Source: Candidatus Zixiibacteriota bacterium (GTDB lineage: Bacteria; Zixibacteria; MSB-5A5; SM23-73-2). From it: a DNA stretch of 64,000 nt. Location: assembly GCA_030615745.1 (NCBI GenBank), contig JAUWYR010000003.1, forward strand, positions 26,283 to 90,282. The letters are read 5' to 3'. The notes under the pieces were generated by a model. It saw only the letters and a list, made by a program, of their open reading frames with translations, was not told the DNA's origin and did no database searches. This document shows, one piece after another, positions 19,749 to 29,116 of the stretch. The stretch's first letter is position 1. Each line of letters opens with the position of its first letter. Made by a program: the position numbers and the translations under genes.

Positions 19749-20693
19749 TTAATTAAGTTTCATTCGGCCTCGCGTAAAGCAAAGTAAGCACTTGCCCACC
19801 GCACAATTGATACCAGATAAGTTGTTAATGAGCTGTACTCTATCCTGTAAAAATCGATCAAATACTTGCCTAAGGATGTTACAATGTTTCGCAATATGCC
19901 AGCTTGTAGCTGCAAGAAGAATTATGCGGCTGCAAGCTCTTGCCATATATGCTAAATCTGGATCATCGCCGGTGACCAAGCTAGGGAGAGATCGCACCTT
20001 ATTTACACCTATTCGTGCTAGATCAGGACGGGAATGATCAGCTGATGCTATCTCCCTGAATCCAGTCTCCAGAATGTAATTGTATGCATTCCTTCTTCTG
20101 ACTTCCTCAATTAGCTCGTCATTTCTCAAGCTGAGTAGGTCTTGAAAACTGTAGCGGAATAGATCGAAATTCCGATAAGCTAAACCGAAATCTAAGCAAG
20201 TCTGTTTGTGATAATTTCTCCAATGATTGAAAAGAATGCAGCGAGGCTGGGTAGTACTCGACATACAGAGAAAGAAACCACGAGGTAATTTATTTAAATC
20301 ATGTGTTGAGATTCTAGCCTTTCCCTGAAGACGGATTAAACCAGACATGGCAAAAAAGCTACTATAGTATGTTGTGATGGTAGCCCAAGAAGAGAATCCT
20401 GAACGATGTAAGGTGAGTTGAGCACAGAAATTGCTTAGCGCACGGTTAAGAAAAGCTTGGGATTCAAGAAATAGAAGATATGGTATTTCGACAGAATTTA
20501 GTTCTATATGGAAATTGTCATCGCTATCTATCGGCATCGCCTTCTTTAAACCTGTACAATTTATAACATATTCTCGAATAGAGGTAAACTGAGAAAGTTG
20601 TGCATTTCTGAACCATTCAGATATTATAGTGAATGGCTCAGATCTATGAAGATATCGATTGCGATCAAAAATGTGTTTTATTTTTGTGGGCAT
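19749..20693 (-). CDS. Uncharacterised 314-aa protein in the Dam/DGQHR operon; possible HEPN-like helical protein
   Basis: Tight operon spacing (11-12 nt) on both sides. The stretch SSWATITTYYSSFFAMSGLIRLQG and several Arg/His helices recall HEPN-type folds, but no confident family assignment. Confidence 0.6.
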   Translation of the reverse strand: MPTKIKHIFDRNRYLHRSEPFTIISEWFRNAQLSQFTSIREYVINCTGLKKAMPIDSDDNFHIELNSVEIPYLLFLESQAFLNRALSNFCAQLTLHRSGFSSWATITTYYSSFFAMSGLIRLQGKARISTHDLNKLPRGFFLCMSSTTQPRCILFNHWRNYHKQTCLDFGLAYRNFDLFRYSFQDLLSLRNDELIEEVRRRNAYNYILETGFREIASADHSRPDLARIGVNKVRSLPSLVTGDDPDLAYMARACSRIILLAATSWHIAKHCNILRQVFDRFLQDRVQLINNLSGINCAVGKCLLCFTRGRMKLN

Positions 20694-20704
20694 TCCAAAA
20701 GTGC

Positions 20705-21730
20705 TTAGTTTTGTTTTTCTAACCCTAAACTTTCTTTTAGGAGTTCGTAGAATGCGATGGCACCACCGATACCGTAAAGTCTGTAGGTTTCCACATCCAT
20801 TGGGAGATCACTGATGGGCTCAATTCTCATTCGAAACTCTTTATATGTTGGCTTTTTTCTATCATCCTCGATCAATGTAACCAAATCTGGTAGCAACCTA
20901 AAGAATGCGTCGATACCTACAGTTTTGCTTACAATAGATTCAGGTTTTCCCCAGTGAGATAAAAAGGTATCACGCACAGCTTTAAAATAGTCGCACAAAA
21001 GCGCTAATTGACGATTGAAAGACGAATATTCTTCTCTTTTAAAAAAACCACCCCTCTTTAAATGGCGTTTTAGGTAAGTGATCAGTGAGGCTTGAGAAAT
21101 AAAACCCTCGCGCTGTTTGCCAGTCATTTGAATATTTTGGTAGAACGGTGATTCTTCTTCTCGATCCAAGCTTTTTACCAGTGCATGCGCACGTTCTTCC
21201 TCATATTCAGCTGTCGATGTGTCGAGATCCAACAGATCGTAAACTAAAGAACGATTAACCGGCTTCTGCTTTCCATTTATCGTTCTAAATATATGAGCTT
21301 TCAAACTAATCGGCACATTGATAAAGGCAACAATTAGCAATTCTATATCTTTGCCCTTTGCGTGGTCAAAACCGTATAACCTGTGTTGACCGTCCAGGAT
21401 AAGAGCTTGGCTTGGTTTTCGAGGTATATGAATAGTGCCTATTCCCGTACCATTTGCAGATTTGAATTTCGCTGTCTTTTCCAAGGCAATAATAATGCTG
21501 TTAGGGAACACCGCGATTTTTCTTTGAATATATCTACCAATCGTTCTGCATCTTGCGTTGCTCAGGTTACGTTCAATACCTTCCTGCGGATTGTCCTTTG
21601 TGCGCTCAGACACATAAGCAATCTCTCGCAGTTCTGAGGCAGATAGGGAGAACGCGTAGAAAGGCTCAGGCACATTTTGTGTGATTGCTATTGCGGGTCG
21701 AACGATCCAATTTTTGTCTTTGCTTTTCAT
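20705..21730 (-). CDS. DGQHR-domain protein (DndB-like superfamily)
   Basis: ALILDGQHRLYGFDHAKGKDIELLIVAFINVPISLKAHIFRTINGKQKPVNRSLVYDLL has the signature DGQHR and FxxINxxQxPVN elements. Confidence 0.9.
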   Translation of the reverse strand: MKSKDKNWIVRPAIAITQNVPEPFYAFSLSASELREIAYVSERTKDNPQEGIERNLSNARCRTIGRYIQRKIAVFPNSIIIALEKTAKFKSANGTGIGTIHIPRKPSQALILDGQHRLYGFDHAKGKDIELLIVAFINVPISLKAHIFRTINGKQKPVNRSLVYDLLDLDTSTAEYEEERAHALVKSLDREEESPFYQNIQMTGKQREGFISQASLITYLKRHLKRGGFFKREEYSSFNRQLALLCDYFKAVRDTFLSHWGKPESIVSKTVGIDAFFRLLPDLVTLIEDDRKKPTYKEFRMRIEPISDLPMDVETYRLYGIGGAIAFYELLKESLGLEKQN

Positions 21731-22000
21731 ATCACTTCCTTTCCTATTCTTGCTTTCTATATAAAAATGCGTGTGCTCTGCTTCATTCCGCCCGGTTAGT
21801 AATTAGGCATTAAGGCTAAAAACTCTGGTGCAACTGGCAACCTGATTTCACCTATAGCTCCTCTTCGCCACATATTCGAGCAGGCCACATGCGGTCTCCT
21901 TGGCATCGATTCAGATTAAGTTATTTTATGTCATTTCCAAGAAAAGTCAAGCCCTTTTTACCCTTAAGCAAAAATTTCTTCAATAAATCGACACTTGAAA

Positions 22001-22061
22001 AATGCCAACTCTATTTGGCTAAAGGGAATTCTCCCGCCTGTGGCGGGATCTTGAGACTATT
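22001..22061. repeat. 61-bp direct repeat, copy 1
   Basis: aatgccaactctatttggctaaagggaattctcccgcctgtggcgggatcttgagactatt; two mismatches to copy 2. Confidence 0.9.
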
Positions 22062-22146
22062 ACCGAAGCACCATAAGGCGGATATGCCGTAGACGGCAAC
22101 ACGTTATTGGCCAAAGAAATCGAGTGAACATCTTCAACGCTTTCTC

Positions 22147-22740
22147 TTATTGATCTCCTACAAAGTATCTCATGATTGGTCGAGTCTCTGACCTCCGGAG
22201 CACTTCCACAAATCCCGCCTTGCGGAATGCGGACGCCACACCAGTCCAGACAAAGGCAGCAGGCATGCTGGTTTTCTTAGGTTCAACAGGATATCCTTCA
22301 ATAATCCTTGCGCCATGCTCTTTGGCGTATTCTGCGGCGGCTTTTAGCAACTTCACCGTGACCCCCTTGCGTCTGAACGATTTTGCAACAAAAAAACAAA
22401 CCACAGACCAAACTGGTTCATCGTCGATTCTTTTCAGTGTCCGAGATCGTTCCAAAACCGGATACGTTTCTCTCGGAGCTACCGAACACCAAGCGATGGG
22501 CTGACCATTAACATAGGCTAAAATACCCGGAATTTCACCTGAATCAACTATTTTCTTCAAGGCCTTCTTGTTCTTTTGACCTTTTTGTTTCTCGAATTGG
22601 GATCGCTTCAATCTCCACCACATGCACCAGCAGCCGCCACAAGCCCCGCGTTCCCCAAACAACTTTTCGAGATCGCACCACCGTTCAGCAGTTAGTGGAT
22701 GAAATTCAAAATCTGGTAGCGTTTTTGTTTTAGGAGGCAT
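22147..22740 (-). CDS. GNAT-family N-acetyltransferase
   Basis: Central AWCSVAPRETYPVLERS...WSVVCFFVAKSFRRKGVTVKLLKAAAEYAKEHGARIIEGYPVE acetyl-CoA binding region; N-terminal CGGCWCMWWRL. Confidence 0.88.
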   Translation of the reverse strand: MPPKTKTLPDFEFHPLTAERWCDLEKLFGERGACGGCWCMWWRLKRSQFEKQKGQKNKKALKKIVDSGEIPGILAYVNGQPIAWCSVAPRETYPVLERSRTLKRIDDEPVWSVVCFFVAKSFRRKGVTVKLLKAAAEYAKEHGARIIEGYPVEPKKTSMPAAFVWTGVASAFRKAGFVEVLRRSETRPIMRYFVGDQ

Positions 22741-22812
22741 CTCTTTTCTCCTTCCGATTTCACATAACTTTTGTGTGTTTGCGAAGAGTCTTTCGATGCA
22801 TCGGGATTAGGA

Positions 22813-22873
22813 AATGCCGACTCCATTTGGCTAAAGGGAATTCTCCCGCCTGTGGCGGGATCTTGAGACTATT
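22813..22873. repeat. 61-bp direct repeat, copy 2
   Basis: aatgccgactccatttggctaaagggaattctcccgcctgtggcgggatcttgagactatt. Confidence 0.9.
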
Positions 22874-22916
22874 CGCGAAACATCAAAAAAAAGCTTCTCC
22901 TTTGATTTTCTTTTAA

Positions 22917-23357
22917 TCACCCCAAAACAAATAAACCTTTCAATTTTTTCCTGAAAAAGATAAGCCATAAAAAGAAGGGTAAGGAAATGCTGAAAAGATA
23001 AAAGATGGGGACTAAGGTGTGATTAAGTTGTGGTTTAAACCTGATTGAATAGAATATCTCAGTGGACATGACATGCCAGATAAATAGTATCAAAACCCCC
23101 CAGCCAAGCTTTTTTAGCCTCTCTTCTAAATTTAGCCCCCTGGTTATAATCATAAGAGAGGCAAAAGGTATGAAATTACTGAAGAGCAGAATTGATAACT
23201 CTGGTATTTTGAAATCCATCCCTAAAAATTCGACAAAATTTTTGAAAACCAGAAGGTAAAAACTCTGGATTTTCCAGAACCAGAATATAAATAGAACTAA
23301 GGAGGCTCCTACAAATTTAAGTATAAACAGGAGAAGTTTTTCTCTCATATTTAACAA
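22917..23357 (-). CDS. Small multi-pass membrane protein, probably exosortase-associated
   Basis: 146 aa with several TM segments; overlaps the 3' end of the exosortase-like gene by 41 nt, consistent with translational coupling. Confidence 0.65.
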   Translation of the reverse strand: MLNMREKLLLFILKFVGASLVLFIFWFWKIQSFYLLVFKNFVEFLGMDFKIPELSILLFSNFIPFASLMIITRGLNLEERLKKLGWGVLILFIWHVMSTEIFYSIRFKPQLNHTLVPIFYLFSISLPFFLWLIFFRKKLKGLFVLG

Positions 23358-23877
23358 TTTTCTGGATCCACCAGACCCAGACAGATAAAATAATTAAAAT
23401 CATGGTTATCTGCCAGAAGTAAAGATGCAAAAATTCAAAGCTTTTTGGATAATAGTTAGCAATTGCAGAGATAAAGACCATTCTTACAATATTTATTCCG
23501 TAAAGCAGGGGAAATCCATATAAAGCGCCTAAAAGTTTCTTTTTATAATTTGCTGGATAAGCAATCATCGCAGCTAAAAATATCAAAATTTCGAAAAGCC
23601 CGGTGCATTCAGCAATGACCTCAATGGAGAGGTTGTCCATACTTATAACTCTTGAGCTTAAATGAGCACCTATCCCTAAAAGATTTAAAATGGAAGCTGT
23701 TAAAAAAGCAGTCCACTCTTCAAGTTTGGTCAAAGGTTTATCGAGATATCTGTCCAATGAAAAATAGATAAAGGTGATAGCTATTAGAAGGATAAAAAAT
23801 AAAAGGCAGAATTTTATTATCGGATTTAGACCCTCTGCTTTTTTTTTATCCTTCTTAGTCTTTCTTTTTTTCTTCAT
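23317..23877 (-). CDS. Exosortase/archaeosortase family protein, plausibly the XrtH (IPTLxxWG) type
   Basis: Multi-TM protein with catalytic-type motifs: Cys in VIAECTGLFEILIF, Arg in GINIVRMVFI, His in FLHLYFWQ. An IPTL-CTERM-like substrate is encoded next door. Confidence 0.85.
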   Translation of the reverse strand: MKKKRKTKKDKKKAEGLNPIIKFCLLFFILLIAITFIYFSLDRYLDKPLTKLEEWTAFLTASILNLLGIGAHLSSRVISMDNLSIEVIAECTGLFEILIFLAAMIAYPANYKKKLLGALYGFPLLYGINIVRMVFISAIANYYPKSFEFLHLYFWQITMILIILSVWVWWIQKIVKYERKTSPVYT

Positions 23878-24063
23878 TAAGTTCGAAGTTTTTCTGTTAG
23901 GTCAAAGTCCCCTTACTCTGACCTTCCTTTTGACTTTCGGGGTAGGGTACCCCGAAAGAACAGGATTTTTTCTTCCTTTATTTATAATAAAAAATCTGGG
24001 TTTAAAGTCAAGTATTATTTAGTTTCTAAAGAAAACAAAATAGATTTTTTCCTACAGCACTAT

Positions 24064-24099
24064 AAAGCCCCCTTTGGATTTTATTCCAAAGGGGGCTTT
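24064..24099 (-). terminator. Strong hairpin terminator downstream of the IPTL-CTERM gene
   Basis: AAAGCCCCCTTTGGA/TTTTAT/TCCAAAGGGGGCTTT. Confidence 0.8.
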
Positions 24100-24139
24100 T
24101 CAGTATCCAGTCGTTTATCTATCTAAGCTCAACTTACAG

Positions 24140-26944
24140 TTACTTTCTCACAGCTACCTTCTTCCTTTTCATCATTATCAGAATTCCAGCTCCGACTATC
24201 AGAAGGATAAGGATCAAAAGACCCCATTGTGAAAGAATGGGGATAGGTCTCGCTTCGACCGTTATCTGGACGTCGCAAAGGGCTTCGAAGCCGTGGTTGT
24301 CGGATATGGTAAAGTTCACAGTATGGACCCCAACTTGAGCAGAGCTCGGAGTCCAGTCGAAGGAGGAGGACTGCGGTGAAGGTCCAGTGAGGGGTAAGTC
24401 TGGAGTCATCGTTGCGCCTGAAGGTATACCACTTCCGGTAATTGTCACGGGATCTCCATCTGGATCAGAGCCGGTGACTACAAAGGTGACATTATCGCCA
24501 TCGTAGATGGTGAAAGGTCCAGGAGGATTGATATCGCACAAAGGAGGATCGTTCGGGTAAACAGTTATCTGGGCGGTACAGGTGTCTGTCAACTGCCCGG
24601 CGTCTGTCACTGTAAACGTTACGGTGTATATGCCTGCATCACCTGGTCCGGTAGCCCAGTTGAAGGTCGATGCCAGTGGTGAAGGACCGGACACGGGCAA
24701 TGGCGGGGCCATCACAGCACCCGGAGGTATACCAGTTCCGGTGATGGTCACTATATCCCCAGCATCAGGATCAGTGACAGTGATGGTAAAGGAGAGAACA
24801 TCACCTTCGGAGATGTTGAAAGGTCCTGGAGGAGCGATGTTGCAGAAAGGAGGGTCGTTCGGGAATAAGACATTGATGGTGTAGTCCTCAACCTCACCCC
24901 AGGATGTAGCACCGCATGGGTCAGGAGTGCCACCATACTGAACACGAACTCTCATCCGGGTATTGCCTAAGACAGCTCCTGTCGGAGGAGTAATAGTTCC
25001 TAGATAAGGACCGTACCCACTACCAGGACTCAGGGTGATTTGTTCACCTGCATCATAGAAATCCAAGTCCTGATTCCAGTCAACCCATAGACCGCCTACA
25101 TCAGAAGAGTAGGAATTACCGATGGTTATGGTTATTGGATATCCGGTGCCTATGACCATATCGGTGGATATGCCGGTATAGTCCGCATAATTATCGCAAC
25201 CAGAGCTGTTGTCGATGGTTCCGACTTGCACTCTCTCGATGTATTCATCGCAGCCACCGCTTGCGTCGCAATAATGAGGCACCCACTCGGTCACCGAGAC
25301 TTCAAATCCGAAGTTCATCGGGTTACCGCTTACGTCCTCCACGTAAACCGGGAACCAGTACTCATTTCCTTTGCCACCTGGGAGGTTCTCCCACCATATC
25401 TGCGGGTTGTCGTCCCCACTGGTGCAAGTTATCCACTCATAACCTGTGCGAAGAATATAGTTGGGACAATCTGGCGGACACTCGTCATACAGGACCACGC
25501 CAACCAACCATATCTCGCCGTCGGTAGGACAGAAGTCGATGTGCACGTCGTTGTTGGCGTAAGGTAGTTCAAACTTGTACCAGACCGCGTTCCAGTCCAA
25601 TAGGCCCGGGCAATCGATTGTCGCTGCAATGTTCGTTCCATATACAGTTGTCGGGAAGGTGCTGATCACTGGGGCATCCTCGCACTCGTCGTTGTCCGGT
25701 GCAGCGGGAGACTCAACAATTATCAGGTCGAAACTGGTTATACAATCCGGGCTGGGCCAGCTATCGATCATAATGTAGTAGGTGCCAGGTGCTAAGGCAA
25801 CGCTGGTCATTCCATGAGGCGAAGCGCCAGAATTAGTGGAAAATGCCATACAGGGGTCATCTGGGGGGCATGCGTCGTCTATAGCGATTCCGGTCCAGGC
25901 GTCACTTCCCGGGTCCAGGGTGATGTCCACAACGACAGCGGAGGTAACGGTCAACTCGTAGATGATATCCTCACCGCCATCATAGAAGCCAAGGCAAGTT
26001 TCTTCGTAATCATCAACCCTGCCGCAGGTGGTCTGGCTCAAATCCTTGTAAAGTGTGTCTCCCGGTCCCTTATTCAGGGTGACCGGTATGGGGTTAGTAC
26101 AATCATCGCCTACACCAACTATGGGGCAGGGGGTAGTGCAGTCGAGACCGTAAGTCCAGGTGCCGGCGAGTCCGGTGCATTCCTCCTCGGTGACGTCAGC
26201 ACAGGTGGGGGACATAGGGTCACCATAACAACAGCGACCTACTGGAGGTGTGTCAACCGAAATAGCATCGAGGCTGGCCTGAGCTCCGTCATACCCATAG
26301 TATCTCCATGCCAGCTTAACATCGGTCTCGGTGAGGTAGGCGGCAAGGTCGACATCGACTCTATACCATGTCCAATCGGTAAAGACTCCTACATCATCTT
26401 CGCACCATAGCTTGGTGTTGAAGTTAGCACCTCCATCAGTGGATATCCAGAGCTCCAGCTCGTAGTTGTCCATGGTCACAGCCCAGTAATAGCTCCCCAT
26501 CCAGTAGAAATAGACGTACCAGCTCGAACCCTTGGTGCTGAGGTCCATGGATGGACTGATCAACCATTCGTCTTGTGTGCCGGTGTAGTCTTCGTCATAG
26601 AAGCACGAGGCATTGTAAGAGCCCTCGTAGGGGCTGTAGCTGTCAATTTCCCAGGTATACGGGTTGTTTACAACCACACTCCATCCTGTGGGAGGAACAG
26701 CACCTCCTTCGAAACCTTCAGTTAACAGCGGGCTGGCACTTGTGATGAGCGTGTAGCCCTGTGGGCCACGTTGTGGAGCCACTTTTGACACCTCCCAGTC
26801 GGTAGTAGTTAACCTGACAGATGTCCCCAAATCTTCGTATTTAGATGGTGGCTTGGTGCGGTCTTGACCTATAAGTAGAGCGCTAAGAGCGAAAACGAAA
26901 ATAAGTACTAATAAAACTGCTAAATTTGTTCTAATTTTTTTCAC
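24140..26944 (-). CDS. Secreted multidomain protein with C-terminal IPTL-CTERM-like sorting signal
   Basis: N-terminal signal peptide; GEVEDYTINV motif; two Ig/cadherin-like repeats (CNIAPPGPFNISEGDVLSFTITVTDPD / CDINPPGPFTIYDGDNVTFVVTGSDPD); C terminus IPILSQWGLLILILLIVGAGILIMMKRKKVAVRK. Confidence 0.88.
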   Translation of the reverse strand: MKKIRTNLAVLLVLIFVFALSALLIGQDRTKPPSKYEDLGTSVRLTTTDWEVSKVAPQRGPQGYTLITSASPLLTEGFEGGAVPPTGWSVVVNNPYTWEIDSYSPYEGSYNASCFYDEDYTGTQDEWLISPSMDLSTKGSSWYVYFYWMGSYYWAVTMDNYELELWISTDGGANFNTKLWCEDDVGVFTDWTWYRVDVDLAAYLTETDVKLAWRYYGYDGAQASLDAISVDTPPVGRCCYGDPMSPTCADVTEEECTGLAGTWTYGLDCTTPCPIVGVGDDCTNPIPVTLNKGPGDTLYKDLSQTTCGRVDDYEETCLGFYDGGEDIIYELTVTSAVVVDITLDPGSDAWTGIAIDDACPPDDPCMAFSTNSGASPHGMTSVALAPGTYYIMIDSWPSPDCITSFDLIIVESPAAPDNDECEDAPVISTFPTTVYGTNIAATIDCPGLLDWNAVWYKFELPYANNDVHIDFCPTDGEIWLVGVVLYDECPPDCPNYILRTGYEWITCTSGDDNPQIWWENLPGGKGNEYWFPVYVEDVSGNPMNFGFEVSVTEWVPHYCDASGGCDEYIERVQVGTIDNSSGCDNYADYTGISTDMVIGTGYPITITIGNSYSSDVGGLWVDWNQDLDFYDAGEQITLSPGSGYGPYLGTITPPTGAVLGNTRMRVRVQYGGTPDPCGATSWGEVEDYTINVLFPNDPPFCNIAPPGPFNISEGDVLSFTITVTDPDAGDIVTITGTGIPPGAVMAPPLPVSGPSPLASTFNWATGPGDAGIYTVTFTVTDAGQLTDTCTAQITVYPNDPPLCDINPPGPFTIYDGDNVTFVVTGSDPDGDPVTITGSGIPSGATMTPDLPLTGPSPQSSSFDWTPSSAQVGVHTVNFTISDNHGFEALCDVQITVEARPIPILSQWGLLILILLIVGAGILIMMKRKKVAVRK

Positions 26945-27519
26945 ATTTACTCTCCTGCATCTTTAGAAGGTTAACGATAAATACTTTAATAGGGATTAAA
27001 GTATAACCTTTCGAAAAATGATATTATTTTTCTACTGATTAGTGTAGTTGTTCGGAGCTACTTAACTTTGTGCCAATAAAATTATAATATAAAAACGTTT
27101 TTTTGTCAAGTCTTTTTTTCAAAAAATTATATATTTTTTGAAGGTTTTTAGAGATTTCTCGGATATAACTCACGGGACTTAACCCATAATATGTTATAAG
27201 TAAACAAGTTACGAAGAAAAAATACCAAAATTTTGCTATAAGATACAAAGCGTCTTTCTGCTTCGGATTTTTTTTAATTTTTCTTTTTTCTTTTAATTTT
27301 TGATGAAAATAATGGTTCAAAGCCAAATATTATTAAATTTCTCAAATAGTGAATTGTGGCGAATTTCCCTGGAGTATAAAGCTTTAGCTTTATAATAATC
27401 CAAGCAAATTAAGAAATTTTATCTTGAGTAAACATAAATGTTTAAACTCCATTCTTGCTTCTCAACAGACTTTCTCGAAACCATTTTAAAACCCCCCTCT
27501 GGAAATACTAACTCTATTT

Positions 27520-27545
27520 GCTTCGGGAATTCCTATTCCCGAAGC
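27520..27545. repeat. Perfect palindrome
   Basis: GCTTCGGGAAT/TCCT/ATTCCCGAAGC. Confidence 0.9.
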
Positions 27546-27648
27546 GTTATTAAAGATTTTTTTACTTAAACTTTTTAACTCTATGATTCGTATTAATTTA
27601 AATAAATATGATAAAATTCATAAATATTTAACTTTTTTAAATCTTTAC

Positions 27649-27677
27649 TTGACATAAGAAAATAATGAATTATTATA
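27649..27677 (+). promoter_or_regulatory. Sigma70-like promoter for rpsU operon
   Basis: TTGACA - 17 nt - ATTATA about 50 nt upstream of rpsU. Confidence 0.55.
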
Positions 27678-27725
27678 TTTATGATTTAAAGATGAAAAGA
27701 AAGGAGGGAAAAGCTAAAGTAGAAT

Positions 27726-27911
27726 ATGACAGGAGTTGTGATAAGAGAAAACGAGCCATTTGAGAGAGCCCTACGGAGGTTCAACAAATCATGTGAAAGG
27801 TCCGGCCTTATGGCTGATATAAGAAAACATCAGCATTTTGAGAAGCCCTCGGAGCGAAAGAAAAGAAAAGCAGCAGCTGCCAGAAGAAAAAACCGCAGAA
27901 GATATTATTGA
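27726..27911 (+). CDS. rpsU: 30S ribosomal protein S21
   Basis: VVIRENEPFERALRRFNKSCERSGLMADIRKHQHFEKPSERKKRK. Confidence 0.93.
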   Translation: MTGVVIRENEPFERALRRFNKSCERSGLMADIRKHQHFEKPSERKKRKAAAARRKNRRRYY

Positions 27912-28366
27912 TGACTCTTAAAGACAAGATTATTAGGGATATGAAGGCAGCACAAAAAGGGGGAGATAAACTCAAGCTTAATGTTACCAGGCTCCCTTTA
28001 TCGGAGATCAAATATAAAGAGAAAGAATTAGGAAAGGAAGCTGAAGACCAGGAAATAACAGAGGTCTTATCCTCTGCTGTTAGGAGAAGAAAAGAAGCAA
28101 TAGAGAAATTCCAAATGGATGCAAGGGATGATCTGGTAGAGAAGGAAAAAGCTGAGCTTGAGCTCATCAAAAACTATCTTCCACCAAAGCTCTCAGAACA
28201 GGAACTTATTTTGTTAATTGATAAAACAATTAATGAAGTAAAAGCTGAGGGATCAAAAGATTTGGGTAAAGTGATGAAAGTGTTAATGTCTAAAGTGAAG
28301 GGAAGAGCTGATGGGAAAGAGGTGAATATTTTGGTCTGCTCAAGACTTGAATCGACTTCATTCTAA
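27911..28366 (+). CDS. GatB/YqeY domain protein
   Basis: LKDKIIRDMKAAQKGGDKLKLNVTRLPLSEIKYKE, EKAELELIKNYLPPKLSEQE; follows rpsU with TGATG overlap. Confidence 0.9.
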   Translation: MTLKDKIIRDMKAAQKGGDKLKLNVTRLPLSEIKYKEKELGKEAEDQEITEVLSSAVRRRKEAIEKFQMDARDDLVEKEKAELELIKNYLPPKLSEQELILLIDKTINEVKAEGSKDLGKVMKVLMSKVKGRADGKEVNILVCSRLESTSF

Positions 28367-28393
28367 GGTGAAAAATGAGGATAAAATTAAAGA

Positions 28394-28426
28394 ACACGTT
28401 GCCTTTTTGGTAACGTGTCTTTTTTT
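28394..28426 (+). terminator. Intrinsic terminator
   Basis: ACACGTTGCC/TTTTT/GGTAACGTGT followed by CTTTTTTT. Confidence 0.8.
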
Positions 28427-28455
28427 AAGTGAAACTTTTAGATGGGGGTAAAAAG

Positions 28456-29082
28456 ATGAATTGGGTCGACTACATTATATTAGGATTACTTTTAGTTGCT
28501 TTAATAATTGGCGTGAGGAGAGGTCTTTTCCACGGGATCAACGGCCTTTTAGGTTTAGCTTTCGGGATAATTATTTCGGTAACTTATGTTGAGCCTGTTA
28601 CCCAAAGGGTCCTATCACATATGCGTATTTCTCCAGTAATGGTAACTTTTGGAAGCCTGGTTATCCTTTTTGTTTTAACCTATCTGGTGTTTAAAATCTT
28701 AGGTTATCTTTTCTATAAGTTTGCAGAGCTGAAACCTCTCGGAAGGATTGGAAGGATTAGCGGGGCTGTTTTTGGAGTCTTTGAAGGAGGGATAGTTATA
28801 GGATTTATTTTAATCCTTTTTATGTTTGTCCCACTTCCTGGAAAAGTAGTTTCAGATCTGGATAGCTCCTTTTTTGCACCCGGGCTAAGAGGGGCAATCC
28901 CTTTTATCTATCAGGAATCTAAATTCATTCACCCTAAAAGCCCAAGCTTTGTCGGGAAGATGAAAAAAGCTTTATTGGCTGATCCAAACCTAACCCAAAA
29001 TCAAAAAAATCTAAGATTTTTTCCAGAAGGGAGGATTGAAAAAATCGTAGAAAAAATGGAGTATTATTTCCCCTCGAGTTAA
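28456..29082 (+). CDS. CvpA family membrane protein
   Basis: MNWVDYIILGLLLVALIIGVRRGLFHGINGLLGLAFGIIIS; multi-TM, before mutS2. Confidence 0.85.
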   Translation: MNWVDYIILGLLLVALIIGVRRGLFHGINGLLGLAFGIIISVTYVEPVTQRVLSHMRISPVMVTFGSLVILFVLTYLVFKILGYLFYKFAELKPLGRIGRISGAVFGVFEGGIVIGFILILFMFVPLPGKVVSDLDSSFFAPGLRGAIPFIYQESKFIHPKSPSFVGKMKKALLADPNLTQNQKNLRFFPEGRIEKIVEKMEYYFPSS

Positions 29083-29116
29083 ACATTTCGAGCATCACTG
29101 AGATTTTTTTTCATAG

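Noticed and set aside
25226-26410. Several + strand ORFs antisense to the IPTL-CTERM gene
   Set aside because: Shadow ORFs in a long GC-richer gene; no domains, no start signals.
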